DNA from: Eonycteris spelaea
Taxonomy: Eukaryota; Chordata; Mammalia; Chiroptera; Pteropodidae
Assembly: GCA_003508835.1 (NCBI GenBank)
Contig: PUFA01000285.1
Span: forward strand, 558,001-622,000
Length of the DNA stretch: 64,000 nt
Direction: 5' to 3'
The notes under the pieces were generated by a model. It saw nothing but the letters and a program-made list of their open reading frames with translations. It made no database searches and was not told where the DNA came from. A program made the position numbers and the translations under genes. This document shows positions 48,603 to 58,092 of the stretch, piece by piece. Every line of letters begins with the position of its first letter. Position 1 is the first letter of the stretch.

Positions 48603-49667
48603 TGATATAGGAACAGAGCAAATCTCCCTGAGTTGGTGGGGAGAGATCAAGCCATGCACTGAGAGAAAATGAGGGTCCTTAAGCAGAGAAAGTAGGAAGA
48701 ATTCAACACACATCAAAGTTACAGTCAAAGGAGAGTTTATTAGACAAGTGGTAACACTCTACAGACAGACTCTCAGAGGCAGAGAGTGAGAGGGACCCAG
48801 AGAGCCATCAAAAAACAGTGAGTAGGGGGAAAGTGTTCAGGGTGTTATGGAAAAATCCCCAAAGCTCCAAAAATCAGACTAGCGAAAATCCAAGCAGTGA
48901 CCCAGAGAGAAAGAGAACTCAGTGTTATTACACCAGCGGTCCCAGAAGAGCTAGTGCTCTGAAAATCTGGGCGCAGAGCTTAGGGGCAATTTCACTTTTA
49001 TACCCACGTTGTTACAGTTGGCATGGGCTGATTTACAGAGCCCTGAAATTGCTATGGGCTACAGGTAGTTACAGAGCATGGGATTTGCTAACAAGTACTA
49101 AAGCAGTACATCTTAAAGAGAGGAGATGCATCTGTCTAAACACTAAAAGCAATATATCTTACGGGGAAGGTGAGTTCTCAGTTGGCCTCGAGACCTTTGG
49201 CCTATGCAGCAAGCATGTTTACAGAAGCAGAAAAAAAAAACTGATTAGAAATGTTGGTCAATTAAGTGGGAAATTCCTCTTCAAGGAAATTCAGTTTATA
49301 TACCATTCTTCAGTTCCTTTGAGTTATTGTTTAAAAAATGTTATTAACCCACTTTCTTTGATATGGATATTCAGTGAGGAAGGGGAAGAATATGTAGCAG
49401 TGAAAAGGTAAGACTATGTAGAGTGAAAGGCCTGCTAGTAGTTCCTAGCCTTTAATCTATATATAGGTTCCCCATGGTTTTAGCCATAAGAAATGACTCT
49501 TGACTCTTTCCCCTTTACAGGTGTGGAGAATGGGTTGTTAGTAATTCAGCAGAAATCTTCCTTTGTTCTGAAGGTGTCCTCCTGGCCTGGCTGCAGGGCT
49601 GATCAGTGTTTTGCAGTCTTTAATTGTGTCTTGATTAACATTTTAATTCTCTTGCCTCCTCCTTACA
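48603..49667 (-). repeat. 5' LTR of the provirus, interrupted by a nested LTR
   Basis: The two parts, 49,284-49,667 and 48,603-48,842, align to the 3' LTR and to the solo LTR at 39,341. The 441-bp insertion between them is annotated separately. The AATAAAC signal is kept near 48,737-48,744. The gag leader lies to its left, which fixes it as the 5' LTR. Confidence 0.9.
48843..49283 (-). mobile_element. Solo LTR nested in the 5' LTR
   Basis: The insert is absent from the two sister LTRs, so its edges are clear. Read on the - strand it runs TGAAGAGGAATT...CCATAACA, with TG/CA ends and flanking 4-bp AGGG/AGGA (48,839-48,842 and 49,284-49,287, one mismatch). It has a good TATA box GGTATAAAAG (49,004-48,995) and an AATAAC signal about 95 bases further on. 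This is a typical U3-R-U5 layout of a class I LTR that inserted after the provirus. Confidence 0.85.
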
Positions 49668-50339
49668 TTAAGAACACTCTATGCTGGTGATTATGCAAAG
49701 AAATGGGAATTCCTTCTGCTGAAGCACAAAATCTTTAGAAAGCAGTTTGGCTGTCTGTATTCTCTGTGATTCTGGGGTCAATCCTAAGGAAATAATCTTA
49801 AACTGTACTCCACACATTAAGCTGACCCACGTACCATAAGAGGGAGTGTCTTTGCTGAGGTCCTACCCAGTCCTTAGCTCTAATTATGATTGCTTTCAGC
49901 TTGCCCTTGCCTGCCTCTTTCCCGTGCTTACCCCCTTGCTGAGCAGTTTTCACACTGTTGCAAAGACCTGCTTATTCTCTAGTCACCTTTGAGCTGTGGG
50001 GGCAAGTACCACTTGTCATTGCACACTTATACAGCCTTATTAATCCAGAACTCAGCAGCACTTTGTGCTCCATACTGCACCCCTACTACTCCACTTCTTG
50101 AACTATTAAATGAGAAATGCCATCTCCTAGAGTCTGGTCACTTGCCCCTCTCCTTGTCTGCTGTTGCTTAACTAGAGTTGGTTACCTGACCCACTCCAGC
50201 CAGGTCTAGCACCCACACCCTCAGCCACCCTTTTTGGGCCATGGATGCACACCTGGCCCAGGTGGAACAAACAGAACCTTGTCTCTGGGGTTTGAACAAT
50301 AATGTCAGGTGATGTTCTCTAGCTTAATCCCTCTGTGTT
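49668..50339. other. Provirus right flank, unassigned
   Basis: 49,680-49,830 looks like diverged L1 and may be the target into which the provirus inserted. The rest is unassigned. Confidence 0.35.
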
Positions 50340-50800
50340 TAGTATAACGGACTATGGGACCTCAGTTCTTTGAAATCTGAGATTTGCTTTGTGCCTCAGC
50401 ATCTGGTCGATTTGGGCAAATGTTCTGTATGACCTTGAAAAGAAGGTGGGTTCTGCAGTTGTTGAGAAGACAGTTCTGTGGAGATCGATGACATAGAGCT
50501 GGTTCATCATATTGTTCAAATTTGTAGCTCTGTAGAGTTTTCCTGTCTTTCTCTCAGTTATCAAGACAAACATTTAACCCCATCCCCACCCTGGAGATAT
50601 TTGTTTTGTCATGAACATCTAACATTAGACTTATCTGTCTTTGTGCCCGTTATCTCTTCTATGGTCCTAGGTTTCTGGCTGGGATCCTCTTCCTCTGGCT
50701 GCAGGGGGATGAAGTCTCTTAGCCTCTGTTTGTCTGAAAATATCTTTAATTTGTCTCAACTTTTGAGGAATAATTTTACTAGATTAGAATTCAGTTTTGG
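50340..50800 (-). mobile_element. L1 ORF2 fragment (old)
   Basis: It is antisense to L1 ('tttgaaatctgagatttgc', 'ttctgtatgaccttgaaaag', 'gtctgaaaatatctttaat'). Diverged and broken. Confidence 0.65.
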
Positions 50801-50804
50801 CCTT

Positions 50805-51235
50805 CATTAATTCATTTATTCCTTTGTTTGGTAAAATAATCCATGAGTGCCTGATAGGCACTGAGTGTGCCAAGTGCAGGAGATGCAGTGGTAGCCAAAG
50901 CAGGAAAGGTCCTTGCACTCTGAGAAAGGAGGGAAGAGTGTGCCTGGCAGAGGAAGTTGAGGTGCAAAGGCCCTGTGGCTGAAAGCAACTGAGAAAAAGC
51001 CAGTGTAGCTAGAGCACAGAGAGTAGGAAAAACTGGAGAGCTGGTTGCACCCAGGCTGTATTGTTCCTTGGGGCCATGATGAGAAATAATGCTTTGCCTT
51101 TGTCCTTAAAGAAGTAATCAGGCTTCTCAGAGAAGATGAAATCTTAACTGGACCTTGAAGGGTAGATTTAAAGATATTAAGCAGAGAAGGGGGCAGAAAC
51201 ATGATGGGTTTTGAGCACTGAAATATTTGAATAAG
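50805..51235 (-). mobile_element. L2 3' part
   Basis: 'tgcctgataggcactgagt', 'ggtgcaaaggccctgtggc' and 'agccagtgtagctagagca' are antisense L2. Confidence 0.85.
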
Positions 51236-51334
51236 TGCTGGATCCTGCAGTGGATCCAGCTGGGTTTTTTGTATCATGTCCCCCATCCTTGGGAGGTAGG
51301 ATTGAGTGACGATAGAAGGCCACGCTTGGCTTTG

Positions 51335-51520
51335 GGAGGGCAGCTGTCAAATCTTAGCTGTGTGACTGTGGGCCAGTACCTTCTACATGAGTCAGTTCTA
51401 TGATCTGGAAAGGGAGAATAACACATTTCACTGCATAGGGCTGTTGTGACACTTAAAGGAAACAGTGCTGAGTGCTGAGCCTGCAATGTTTTAAGAGCTC
51501 AAACACCCTAGCTATCGTTT
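51335..51520 (+). mobile_element. MIR
   Basis: 'cttagctgtgtgactgtggg' and 'gcatagggctgttgtgacac' are sense MIR. Confidence 0.8.
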
Positions 51521-51741
51521 TTATGGTTAGGATTTTCTCTTCTCTTCTACTGAGAGTCAGAGAGAATAAGTCATTTGCTCAGGCCACCCAGCTGGGAAGA
51601 GGCGGGGGCTCTCAAGTCTCATGTGGTTGGTTTGATTTGCTAGTTACAGATCCTACCACCCTCTTCATTCCATAGACAGGGTCGTTGAGGCCCAGGTAAG
51701 TGTTTTGCCCAAGGACTTCTCAAAATTTGGGAGTGGCAGAA

Positions 51742-52140
51742 CCATTCATTCATTCATTCATTCATTCTTGAGTACCTGCTTTGTGCTAGGCATAAGCCAG
51801 GTGACAGGGAGAGAGTTGTGTATAAACATAAAAATCCCTGCCCTCATGAAGCTCCCATTCTACTGGGGGAGACTGACACTACACAAAATAAATAAGTGAA
51901 CTACATAAATTTTTTGGATGTGGAGAGAAATAAAGTTGGGAAGGGGATGGAGAGTGTAGGGAGAAGTCAATATGTTCAATAGAGTGGAAAGGTGATGCTT
52001 GACCTGAAGGAAGTAAGAGAGGAGCTGGGAGGACATCTGAGGGAACAGTATTCCAGGCAGGGCACAGCTTGTGGAAAGGCCTTGAGGTAAGGATGTGACT
52101 GGGTGTTCCAGGAACAGCAAAGAGACCAGCAGAAAGTGGG
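51742..52140 (-). mobile_element. L2 3' part
   Basis: It starts with (CATT)n, then 'ttgtgctaggcataagcc', 'ccctgccctcatgaagctc' and 'gtggaaaggccttgaggta', antisense L2. Confidence 0.9.
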
Positions 52141-52671
52141 AGAGTTGTCTGCAATGTGGATGCTGAGGGAGCTGGGAGGCCCTGCCAGTACCAATGTCCT
52201 TACTGGTGTTTTCTGGACTTTGGACTACTGGATCCAGGTGAGTCTACTCCTGAGCTCTCTTTCTAGCAATTGGTCACTGGGGCTCCTTCCTAAGCCCCAG
52301 GTGGAAGGTTGACTCATCACAACAGTGCTGTCCTGCCCCAGCTCCTGCCCTGGCTCCTGCTGAACCTGCCACTCTAGTTCCTGGACCCTCCACAAGCAAT
52401 GTGGAGGCAATTGGGACTGAATCTAGGAGATAGGCACTAGACATCATGACCACCCTCCTAGTTTTAAAGAACCTTGATATTGTGGTTTCTAGTGACTCAG
52501 GGGAGGCTGTCTGGAGAGCAGCTCTGGTTGCCTGTCCTGCTCCTCACCCCATTGTCCTCCTGGAAACTTGGCAGCTCTCCTGGGCCCCAGTACTGGCCTA
52601 GCTCTAAACCCTAGTGTGTTCGTCAGTGTCATATGATCTTAACAGCTAAGTCTCAATTATACAGAAAGGAG

Positions 52672-52860
52672 GGAGGCAAACATTTATTGAGAACCCACTG
52701 TTTGCTAGACACTTTTGTGCATATTATTACCTTTAATCCTTACCACAGCTGTGCTCAAGAGATTATACATATTTTATGAACAGAAAATAGATTCAGGTAG
52801 GAAAAGGTTTAGGTTTTACCCAAAGCCACCCAATGAGCAAATATTAATTTTAGTGATAAG
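52672..52860 (-). mobile_element. MIR
   Basis: 'catttattgagaacccactg' and 'tattacctttaatccttacc' are antisense MIR. Confidence 0.75.
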
Positions 52861-54414
52861 AGCCTATTTTAATGATTGCTGGGAGCCATGCAGCCAGATC
52901 CAGTGCCACTAGGGGAAGTAGAGGAGAAGAAGGCAGGCAATGAAGAAATGCAGAAATGGCTTTTAGCTCTGAACCCCTTATAGCAAGGGTCAAACTCCTG
53001 GCTGGATTAGTCATCTGGAGATGTTTGCTCTGGAGCCCACTGGGAGATATTCCCTGATAGGTGGCTTTCCATATCTGAAGAGCTATCAAGGGGCAAAGAG
53101 AGATAACCTTAAGAGTAGAATGCAGCTCTATTTGTTAAAGCTTCAGAAAGGATGATTCTGAGTCTGTATCATGAATAAACACCCAGTCCAACAGTGAAGC
53201 AGGCTACCTCGAAGTGGTGAACCTCCCATCACTTGAGGCATGTAAGCAAAAGTGACTTTTCTATTTGCTGGAGATGCCAAAAAATGGAATATTCTAGTGA
53301 GAGATGTTGGCCTGGATGATTTCCCTGCAAGCTCTTGGACCAGGGAGTTTTCAAAGGGTCAGGCAAAGACTTCTGCCCCAAAATATCTTCAGCAGGATGC
53401 TTTTGATCTGAACAAACCTAATCACATTTGAAGCTGTAGTCTGGCTTCTGTATGTCTGGGTGTTTCCTTTTCACAGAGGGAGAGGGGCTGGGTTGGGGTG
53501 GAGGAGTGTATTCCTCTAGTTGCTTCAGCTCTGGTGTGACCTCTGAGATTTACCTTTGAGAGAGGAGAGGAGGCATCTGAAAGAGTGCAGGGGAAATGGC
53601 TTGCAGAAATGACCAACTTAGCCAGTTAAAGCCCATTCCTGACTGCCCTCTCTTCCCTTTCCAGGACTCTCCAGTTCACATCTATTGATTCATGGCTTGC
53701 CAACCAACTAATGTCCTTCCTTATCTCTGGAGCTGTGTAGGAATAAGGAGACTGTATAAAACTTTTTGTTATGTTACAATCAGGGCTCAGCCATTGCAGA
53801 GGAATCCTCTGAGCAGGTGCTGGCCTTAAGTGATACTTCCTTTTGCATCAAGGTCGCAAAACAAAAGACCTGTAAGACCAGTGGTCTGGAAATTCCTCCC
53901 TGCTTACAGCGCTCCCTCCCCCCCTCCCCCACCACCCAGAAGCTTCCCCTCTCATCCTGGGTCATGAAGCAAACCTCAAACCTCAGACAAAGCAATCATG
54001 TGCCTCTTGCATGGACACTGCAAGGGTATACAAACTGTAAGAAATATAACCAAGGGGTCTATTGAAAACCCCACGCTCTCCGCTGGCATTAATTTCTCCT
54101 TCCTCTAACGAAGTTGTCTGAGCGTCCAATTTCCTCTGTCAGGTGTTGCTTCTGGCAACACCTTCTGTTTCCAGATAAATCAAATACACAAAAACTCATT
54201 TTCCTGGCTTAATAACCAAAGGTGCAGCCAAGTAGGTCAGGAGAAAGCTTGGACTTTTGTGAAGTAGACACGTAATGGTGGGCAGGAAGAATGCTTACTA
54301 GGAGCCCTCCTCATTGGCAGGCTCCCCAGAATTGGCTCTGGTTCTAACAGGCCCTCCCTGGACACCCTGAGGAAGGGAGCTCTTAACCCTTGTAACAGTG
54401 GTCAGTAGGTAAAT
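52861..54414. other. Unassigned upstream sequence
   Basis: About 1.5 kb upstream of the PEMT promoter region with no recognised repeat. A C-run (53,913-53,932) is present. It is the longest apparently unique stretch near the gene, so conserved elements, if any, would be sought here. Confidence 0.35.
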
Positions 54415-54630
54415 TAGCCCTTGAGCATTTATTGTGTACCCTGCCCTGTTGCGGCCAGTTGTCATTTAAGCACTTCCCACTGCACAGTGTAGTGAGTTTA
54501 GGTCCTGTGTGGTCAATTTTATCAACATTTATTTCCCTTTTACTTTTGGACAAAAACTAAAATTTGCTTAGTCACACAGCTAGTGCATGCTCCAAAGCCA
54601 GTGTCCTTCCCGTCTCTTTGGTGGGCCTGC
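54415..54630 (-). mobile_element. MIR
   Basis: 'ttgagcatttattgtgtacc' and 'gcttagtcacacagctagtg' are antisense MIR. Confidence 0.7.
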
Positions 54631-54989
54631 CTCATCCTAAGGATGTCTGAAGGTTGGGCCTATCTGTAAAGCCCTCCGCACAGGGGGGAGCATCCACTGG
54701 CTGCTCAGTAAATACTCAAGATTAGTATGTGCTTAGGACCAAGGAGGAGAGCAGTGAGCAGCTTGAATTAGGAAGCAGTTAGCATTGTCCTACCCAGGTT
54801 CCCAGCTGGCTGTGTGGCTTTGTGCAAAATATGGGAATCTCGAGTCTATTTCCCTACAAAAGCGCCTCTCTTGGAACCCAACCATATAAAATCCCACTTA
54901 CTTTTTTTCAACTTTTGCCCTCCCACTCAATTTCTCTACCTCTTCCTCCTCTACAGTTGACCAGCCTTTTCTAGATTCCTGAAGTGCAA

Positions 54990-55230
54990 GCAGTTCCTCT
55001 TCCTACTCCGCCCTGCCCCCGTATTTTGCATGCCTTCCTCAGAGGATTTCTCTGAGCCTTCTAAGGCAGCATCCCTTGTTTTCCATCGTAGTACTTATCT
55101 AAGTTACAATATTTTATTCTTGTTTTGTCTCTTATTTGTTAGGAGACAGTGAGGGCCAGGACCGTGTGTTGCCAGCTACTGTACTACGACACACAGACGA
55201 ATTCAGCAAATACCCTGTGAGTGAACGAGA
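54990..55230 (+). mobile_element. L2 3' end next to the PEMT promoter
   Basis: 'ttcctcagaggatttctctg', 'gtgagggccaggaccgtgtg' and 'attcagcaaataccctgtg' fit a sense L2 3' end that stops at the edge of the CpG island. Confidence 0.6.
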
Positions 55231-55620
55231 GAAGAAGGTGGAGGAACATAGGAGTGGAGGTGTCTCTGACTGAGGCTAAGTTAGTGGAGGCCGCGTGGGC
55301 GGCGGAGCCCAGGGTCCTGAGGAATAGCCTCGGCTGCAGGCTACAGGGCGTGCTCAGTCTGCACCGTCTCTGGGTAAATGCAAATCTGAGCGGCGGGAGA
55401 CCCGAGCTTGGACCGAGGCCAAGTCCGCAGGGGGCTGCGCAGAAAGCTACTTATATCTACGCCCCACCGTCGCCAGCCAAGGACAGGGACAGGGACAGGG
55501 ACACCAGATCAGTTGGCAGGCCGGGTGCGGGACCCAAAGACCACGACGATAAAAGGGAAAGCCGAACCGAGCGGACACTACCGTGTGGCCGCCGCGGAAC
55601 CGACACTCGCTGAAGCATAC

Positions 55621-55639
55621 GACTCTGGGACTTGTAGTT
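55621..55639 (-). promoter_or_regulatory. ZNF143/Staf-type site, reverse orientation
   Basis: Read on the - strand the site is AACTACAAGTCCCAGAGTC, close to the ACTACAAnTCCCAG core bound by ZNF143 (Staf) at many CpG-island promoters. It lies in the PEMT island, about 245 bp upstream of the first in-frame Met. Confidence 0.6.
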
Positions 55640-55707
55640 CTTGGTTCTTTTTTGAAGAAGGGACCGTCGCGAGCTTCCAGGAAAAAGGCGCGTCGCAGAA
55701 GCGGGGA

Positions 55708-55726
55708 ACTACTTTTCCCAGAAGGC
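55708..55726 (+). promoter_or_regulatory. ZNF143/Staf-type site, forward orientation
   Basis: ACTACTTTTCCCAGAAGGC keeps the ACTAC and TCCCAGAAGGC halves of the ZNF143 motif. It forms an inverted pair with the site at 55,621-55,639, about 70 bp between starts. The pair is a likely core promoter determinant for PEMT, inferred from the motif only. Confidence 0.6.
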
Positions 55727-55883
55727 CGGGAGAAGCAAGGGTCACCGGGAAAGCACCCCGGCCGGCAGCGCTTCCCCGGCTCAATGGGGCCGGTCCTGGG
55801 GGCAAGTGGCTGCCACGAGGTCCCCGCGTGGTCCCCAGAGGTGGTCCCCGTTCAAAATAATCAGGGGGCCCGGAGAAGAGCCT

Positions 55884-55946
55884 ATGATCAACTCCGTGGC
55901 GAGGCCGGACTGCTGCGGAGGCCTCGGAAACATTGACTTTAGGCAG
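55884..55946 (+). CDS. PEMT: PEMT first coding exon (long-isoform N-terminus), partial
   Basis: The last 21 codons before a GT donor read MINSVARPDCCGGLGNIDFRQ when split as MINSVARP + DCCGGLGNIDFRQ. The block PDCCGGLGNIDFRQ matches the N-terminal exon of the long isoform of phosphatidylethanolamine N-methyltransferase, as I remember the human protein. PEMT is a multi-pass ER membrane enzyme that methylates phosphatidylethanolamine three times with S-adenosylmethionine to give phosphatidylcholine, mainly in liver. The exon ends in phase 0 after CAG, as in human, where the next exon starts with Ala-Asp-Phe and soon supplies the Met used by the short isoform. The frame stays open upstream of 55,884, but the codon that seems to align with the human start is ATA (near 55,855). 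ATG 55,884 is therefore the first in-frame Met near the conserved block; its context is weak (C at -3). The remaining exons lie beyond 64,000. Confidence 0.85.
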
Positions 55947-56051
55947 GTACTGACTGCGCCGGGCGCGGGGGTACAGGAAAAAGGATCCGGGTGGCTAGTT
56001 GGGTGTACAGGCCTGCGGGCACCGCCTCCAACGCCCGGTGGGTGGTCCACC

Positions 56052-56064
56052 GTTACCAGACAAC
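56052..56064 (+). promoter_or_regulatory. RFX X-box-like palindrome
   Basis: GTTACCAGACAAC fits the X-box pattern RYYNYY-N-RRNRAC with a 1-nt spacer and sits in a wider imperfect palindrome (CCGTT...AACGG). It lies 106 bp inside PEMT intron 1, still within the CpG island and next to a GC box. RFX factors bind such sites. Function is inferred from the pattern alone. Confidence 0.4.
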
Positions 56065-56104
56065 GGGGGCGGGGCGTAGTATGGGGCGGAGGTTGCGTTT
56101 TGAG

Positions 56105-56182
56105 GGCTTTGGTGCGTGTGCGTGCGTGCGTGTGCGTGTGCGTGCGTGTGTGCGTGTGTGCGTGTGTGTGTGTGTGTCAGAG
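56105..56182. repeat. (TGCG/TG)n alternating purine-pyrimidine tract
   Basis: About 75 bp of nearly unbroken TG and CG alternation follows the PEMT CpG island, starting 160 bp after the splice donor. Alternating GC-rich purine-pyrimidine DNA of this type readily adopts Z-DNA. A degenerate TGTG/GAGATTGTG-rich stretch continues to about 56,440. Confidence 0.9.
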
Positions 56183-56929
56183 TGAGCGGGATAGAGGACC
56201 TCAGATTTGTTAGTGTATATCAGAGTTCTGAGGTTGTGTGTGTGTCTGCGTGTGAGCCTCTGGGATTGTCTCTGAGGTTTTATAATCTGAGATTGTGAGC
56301 CTTTGAGATTGTGTGATCAGAGTTGCTCTGAGAGTGTGTCCTGGAATCTGTGTGTGAGAGTGTATGACTAGCACGGTGTGTGACTGAGCATGTGTGAGTT
56401 TTTGGAAGTGTGAGTGGTGGGGGCATGTGATGTGTGGGAACTGTGAGACCCTGATGCCGTTTAATCCCCCTGGGCAATCCCCCCACCCTCCACCCTGCCC
56501 TGCAATGTCCCTGGGGCAGGAGGCTAGCTCTGCAGCTGAGGCAAGAACAAGGTTTGAACCCTGGTTTCTCCACTCACTGGCTCTGAGCCAGCTGCAGAAC
56601 ATGTCCTTCCTGGGTTGATGGGTGGAAATGGTTTACAACCTGTAAACCATTGTGCTAGGACTGAGTGAGATGAGATAGGCTCTGGTGTCTGGAAACCTGA
56701 CTGGCTGAGGTGCCGCCGCTTTGTAAAGTAATAGGCCAGAAAGTTGCCTTTTCATGGCGTCTCTCCCCAGGCTCCAATTCCAATGGGATTTCCTCTCTCC
56801 TGCATTCTTCCTTCTATCCAAGCTTCCTTATTCACCTTTTTCATCAACCAACCAACCATTCTCCGTGGAACCCGTAATATATATCTCTGCTTGAAGCAGC
56901 CTTCAACCCAGTTCATTCATTCTCTTTAT

Positions 56930-57310
56930 TCAATCATTGATACAGCAGATCTTTATTGAGAATCTGGGGTTGGGGGACAGTTAAAGGTCTGCTCTCACCG
57001 AGCTTTCATTCTAATGAGGGAAATATAGAAGCCTGGAAATATAGAAAGTTCTCTGATGGAGGTAGAATTTGTCAGTGTTTTAGAGAGTTGCTGGTGGGGA
57101 GGTGGGATTGAAATCCTAAATATCTGTTCTCCATGTGAGGAGGTGCTCTGAGACCTGAGTGATAAACCAGTGGGGTCAGATGCTCTTGGTAGAGGGACAG
57201 CAGAGCAGAGGCCTCAGGAGAAAGTATTCAAGACAGGAAGAAAAGGCTAGCATGTGGCTCCAAGGGATTCAGGATGAGTGGAAATGGGTGGGAGGGAAGC
57301 AGAAGAGAGG
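56930..57310 (-). mobile_element. L2 fragment
   Basis: The + strand shows the antisense of an L2 3' end: a 'gatctttattgagaatc' start, then 'gctctcaccgagctttcattctaatgaggg', then 'agaggcctcaggag' in L2 order. Quoted strings are partial and diverged. Confidence 0.65.
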
Positions 57311-57676
57311 GAGAAGACTATTATCTTTTCAGTAAAGAAGAACATACAGTTAGATGAGTGATAGATCATATGGGTACAGTCAGGCATTTTCACAAACTGG
57401 ACATTCCTATATAATGAGCACCCAGATCAAGGCAGATTACCATCCCTGAGGAGCCACCCTTTGGAAATAATTGTATTGATGGAATCCTTAGAATCTTAAA
57501 TTATAAGTGGCCATTATGGAATCTCTGGACAAACATGATCAGTGGCAGTACTGTGATTCATGTTTTTTATCACTGCAAATCTCAGACGAAGATAGCACTT
57601 GGAATGCCAAAGAAGGACCCTCAGCATTGCCTGGTTTAGGGGGTACTTCATGGAAGTGTGGCTCTGTGTGGAAGGG

Positions 57677-57713
57677 AAGGTTTCCCTACCTTAACTTGAG
57701 GTAGGGAAACCTT
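57677..57713. repeat. Perfect 15-bp inverted repeat with 7-nt loop
   Basis: The arms are AAGGTTTCCCTACCT (57,677-57,691) and its exact reverse complement (57,699-57,713), separated by TAACTTG. One G-U wobble could extend it at each end in RNA. It is not part of a repeat I recognise and lies in PEMT intron 1. Confidence 0.9.
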
Positions 57714-58051
57714 TGAGCCAGAGGCAGAATGTAAGTGGGCAGTGGGCCCAGTGCAAGCTTAGCTGGAGGATTAGAGTCCTGCCCTTGGGTATCTGAGCAG
57801 GTCCTATATTCTAGACCTAGAAGCAAGAGGCGAGAATCAACATGGATAGGGGAAGATTAACTGGGTGTGTGTGTGGGAAGGTGTTTTCTGCCCTTTTCCC
57901 CTTCCCTCCAGAGCCCGATGGGCCTGTGCAGTTGGAGAGAACTGGGAGCATTTCAGGGGACAGGTCAGGGTGACCCTAGTAGACTAATGTTCAGTTTTTT
58001 CCATTGCTGACCTTGTTGGTACAGTTAAGCTTCCTGTTGCCAAGGGATTTT

Positions 58052-58092
58052 TCGTCAAAAAACAAAACAAAACGAAACAAAACAAAAAACAT
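58052..58092. repeat. (AAAAC)n microsatellite
   Basis: An A-rich run of AAAAC/AAAACG units of about 40 bp, with no recognisable retroposon head attached. Confidence 0.85.

Larger units (their letters stand above)
40947..49667 (-). mobile_element. Class I (gammaretrovirus-like) endogenous provirus, degraded
   Basis: Read on the - strand the order is 5' LTR (49,667-48,603), leader, gag, protease, RT, RNase H, integrase, env remnant, polypurine tract and 3' LTR (41,565-40,947). Assignment to class I rests on a Gly-rich myristoylation-type gag start, a gamma-type RT block (VQDLRAVNE), a gamma-type integrase block (IDFTQV...QSDNG) and the env membrane-anchor remnant. The two LTRs differ at roughly one base in seven by eye, so the insertion is old. 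All reading frames carry stops and frameshifts. No clear tRNA primer-binding site could be matched beside the 5' LTR. Flanking duplication is uncertain (possible TTAA/ATAA). Confidence 0.92.
55260..56110 (+). promoter_or_regulatory. PEMT: CpG-island promoter of PEMT
   Basis: This is the only long CpG-dense stretch in the window; CG dinucleotides are frequent from about 55,290 to 56,105 and scarce around it. It covers the PEMT first coding exon. Visible elements are an octamer ATGCAAAT (55,378-55,385), two ZNF143/Staf-type motifs in opposite orientation (55,621-55,639 and 55,708-55,726), a GATAAAAGG TATA-like string near 55,548 and a GGGGCGGGGC GC box near 56,066-56,075. No strong TATA box is placed to decide one start site, which fits a dispersed CpG-island promoter. 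The transcription start cannot be read from sequence alone. Confidence 0.85.

Noticed and set aside
48818..49411. 197-codon + strand open frame
   Set aside because: It crosses the junctions of a nested LTR inside the provirus 5' LTR and resembles no protein. It is a chance frame.
1..55000. RAI1 exons expected beyond PEMT by human synteny
   Set aside because: No recognisable RAI1 coding text or second CpG island is present. It would lie further left.
56105..56440. Coding exons in the TG-rich frames downstream of PEMT exon 1
   Set aside because: Val/Cys/Arg-rich frames result from the TG/CG repeat itself.
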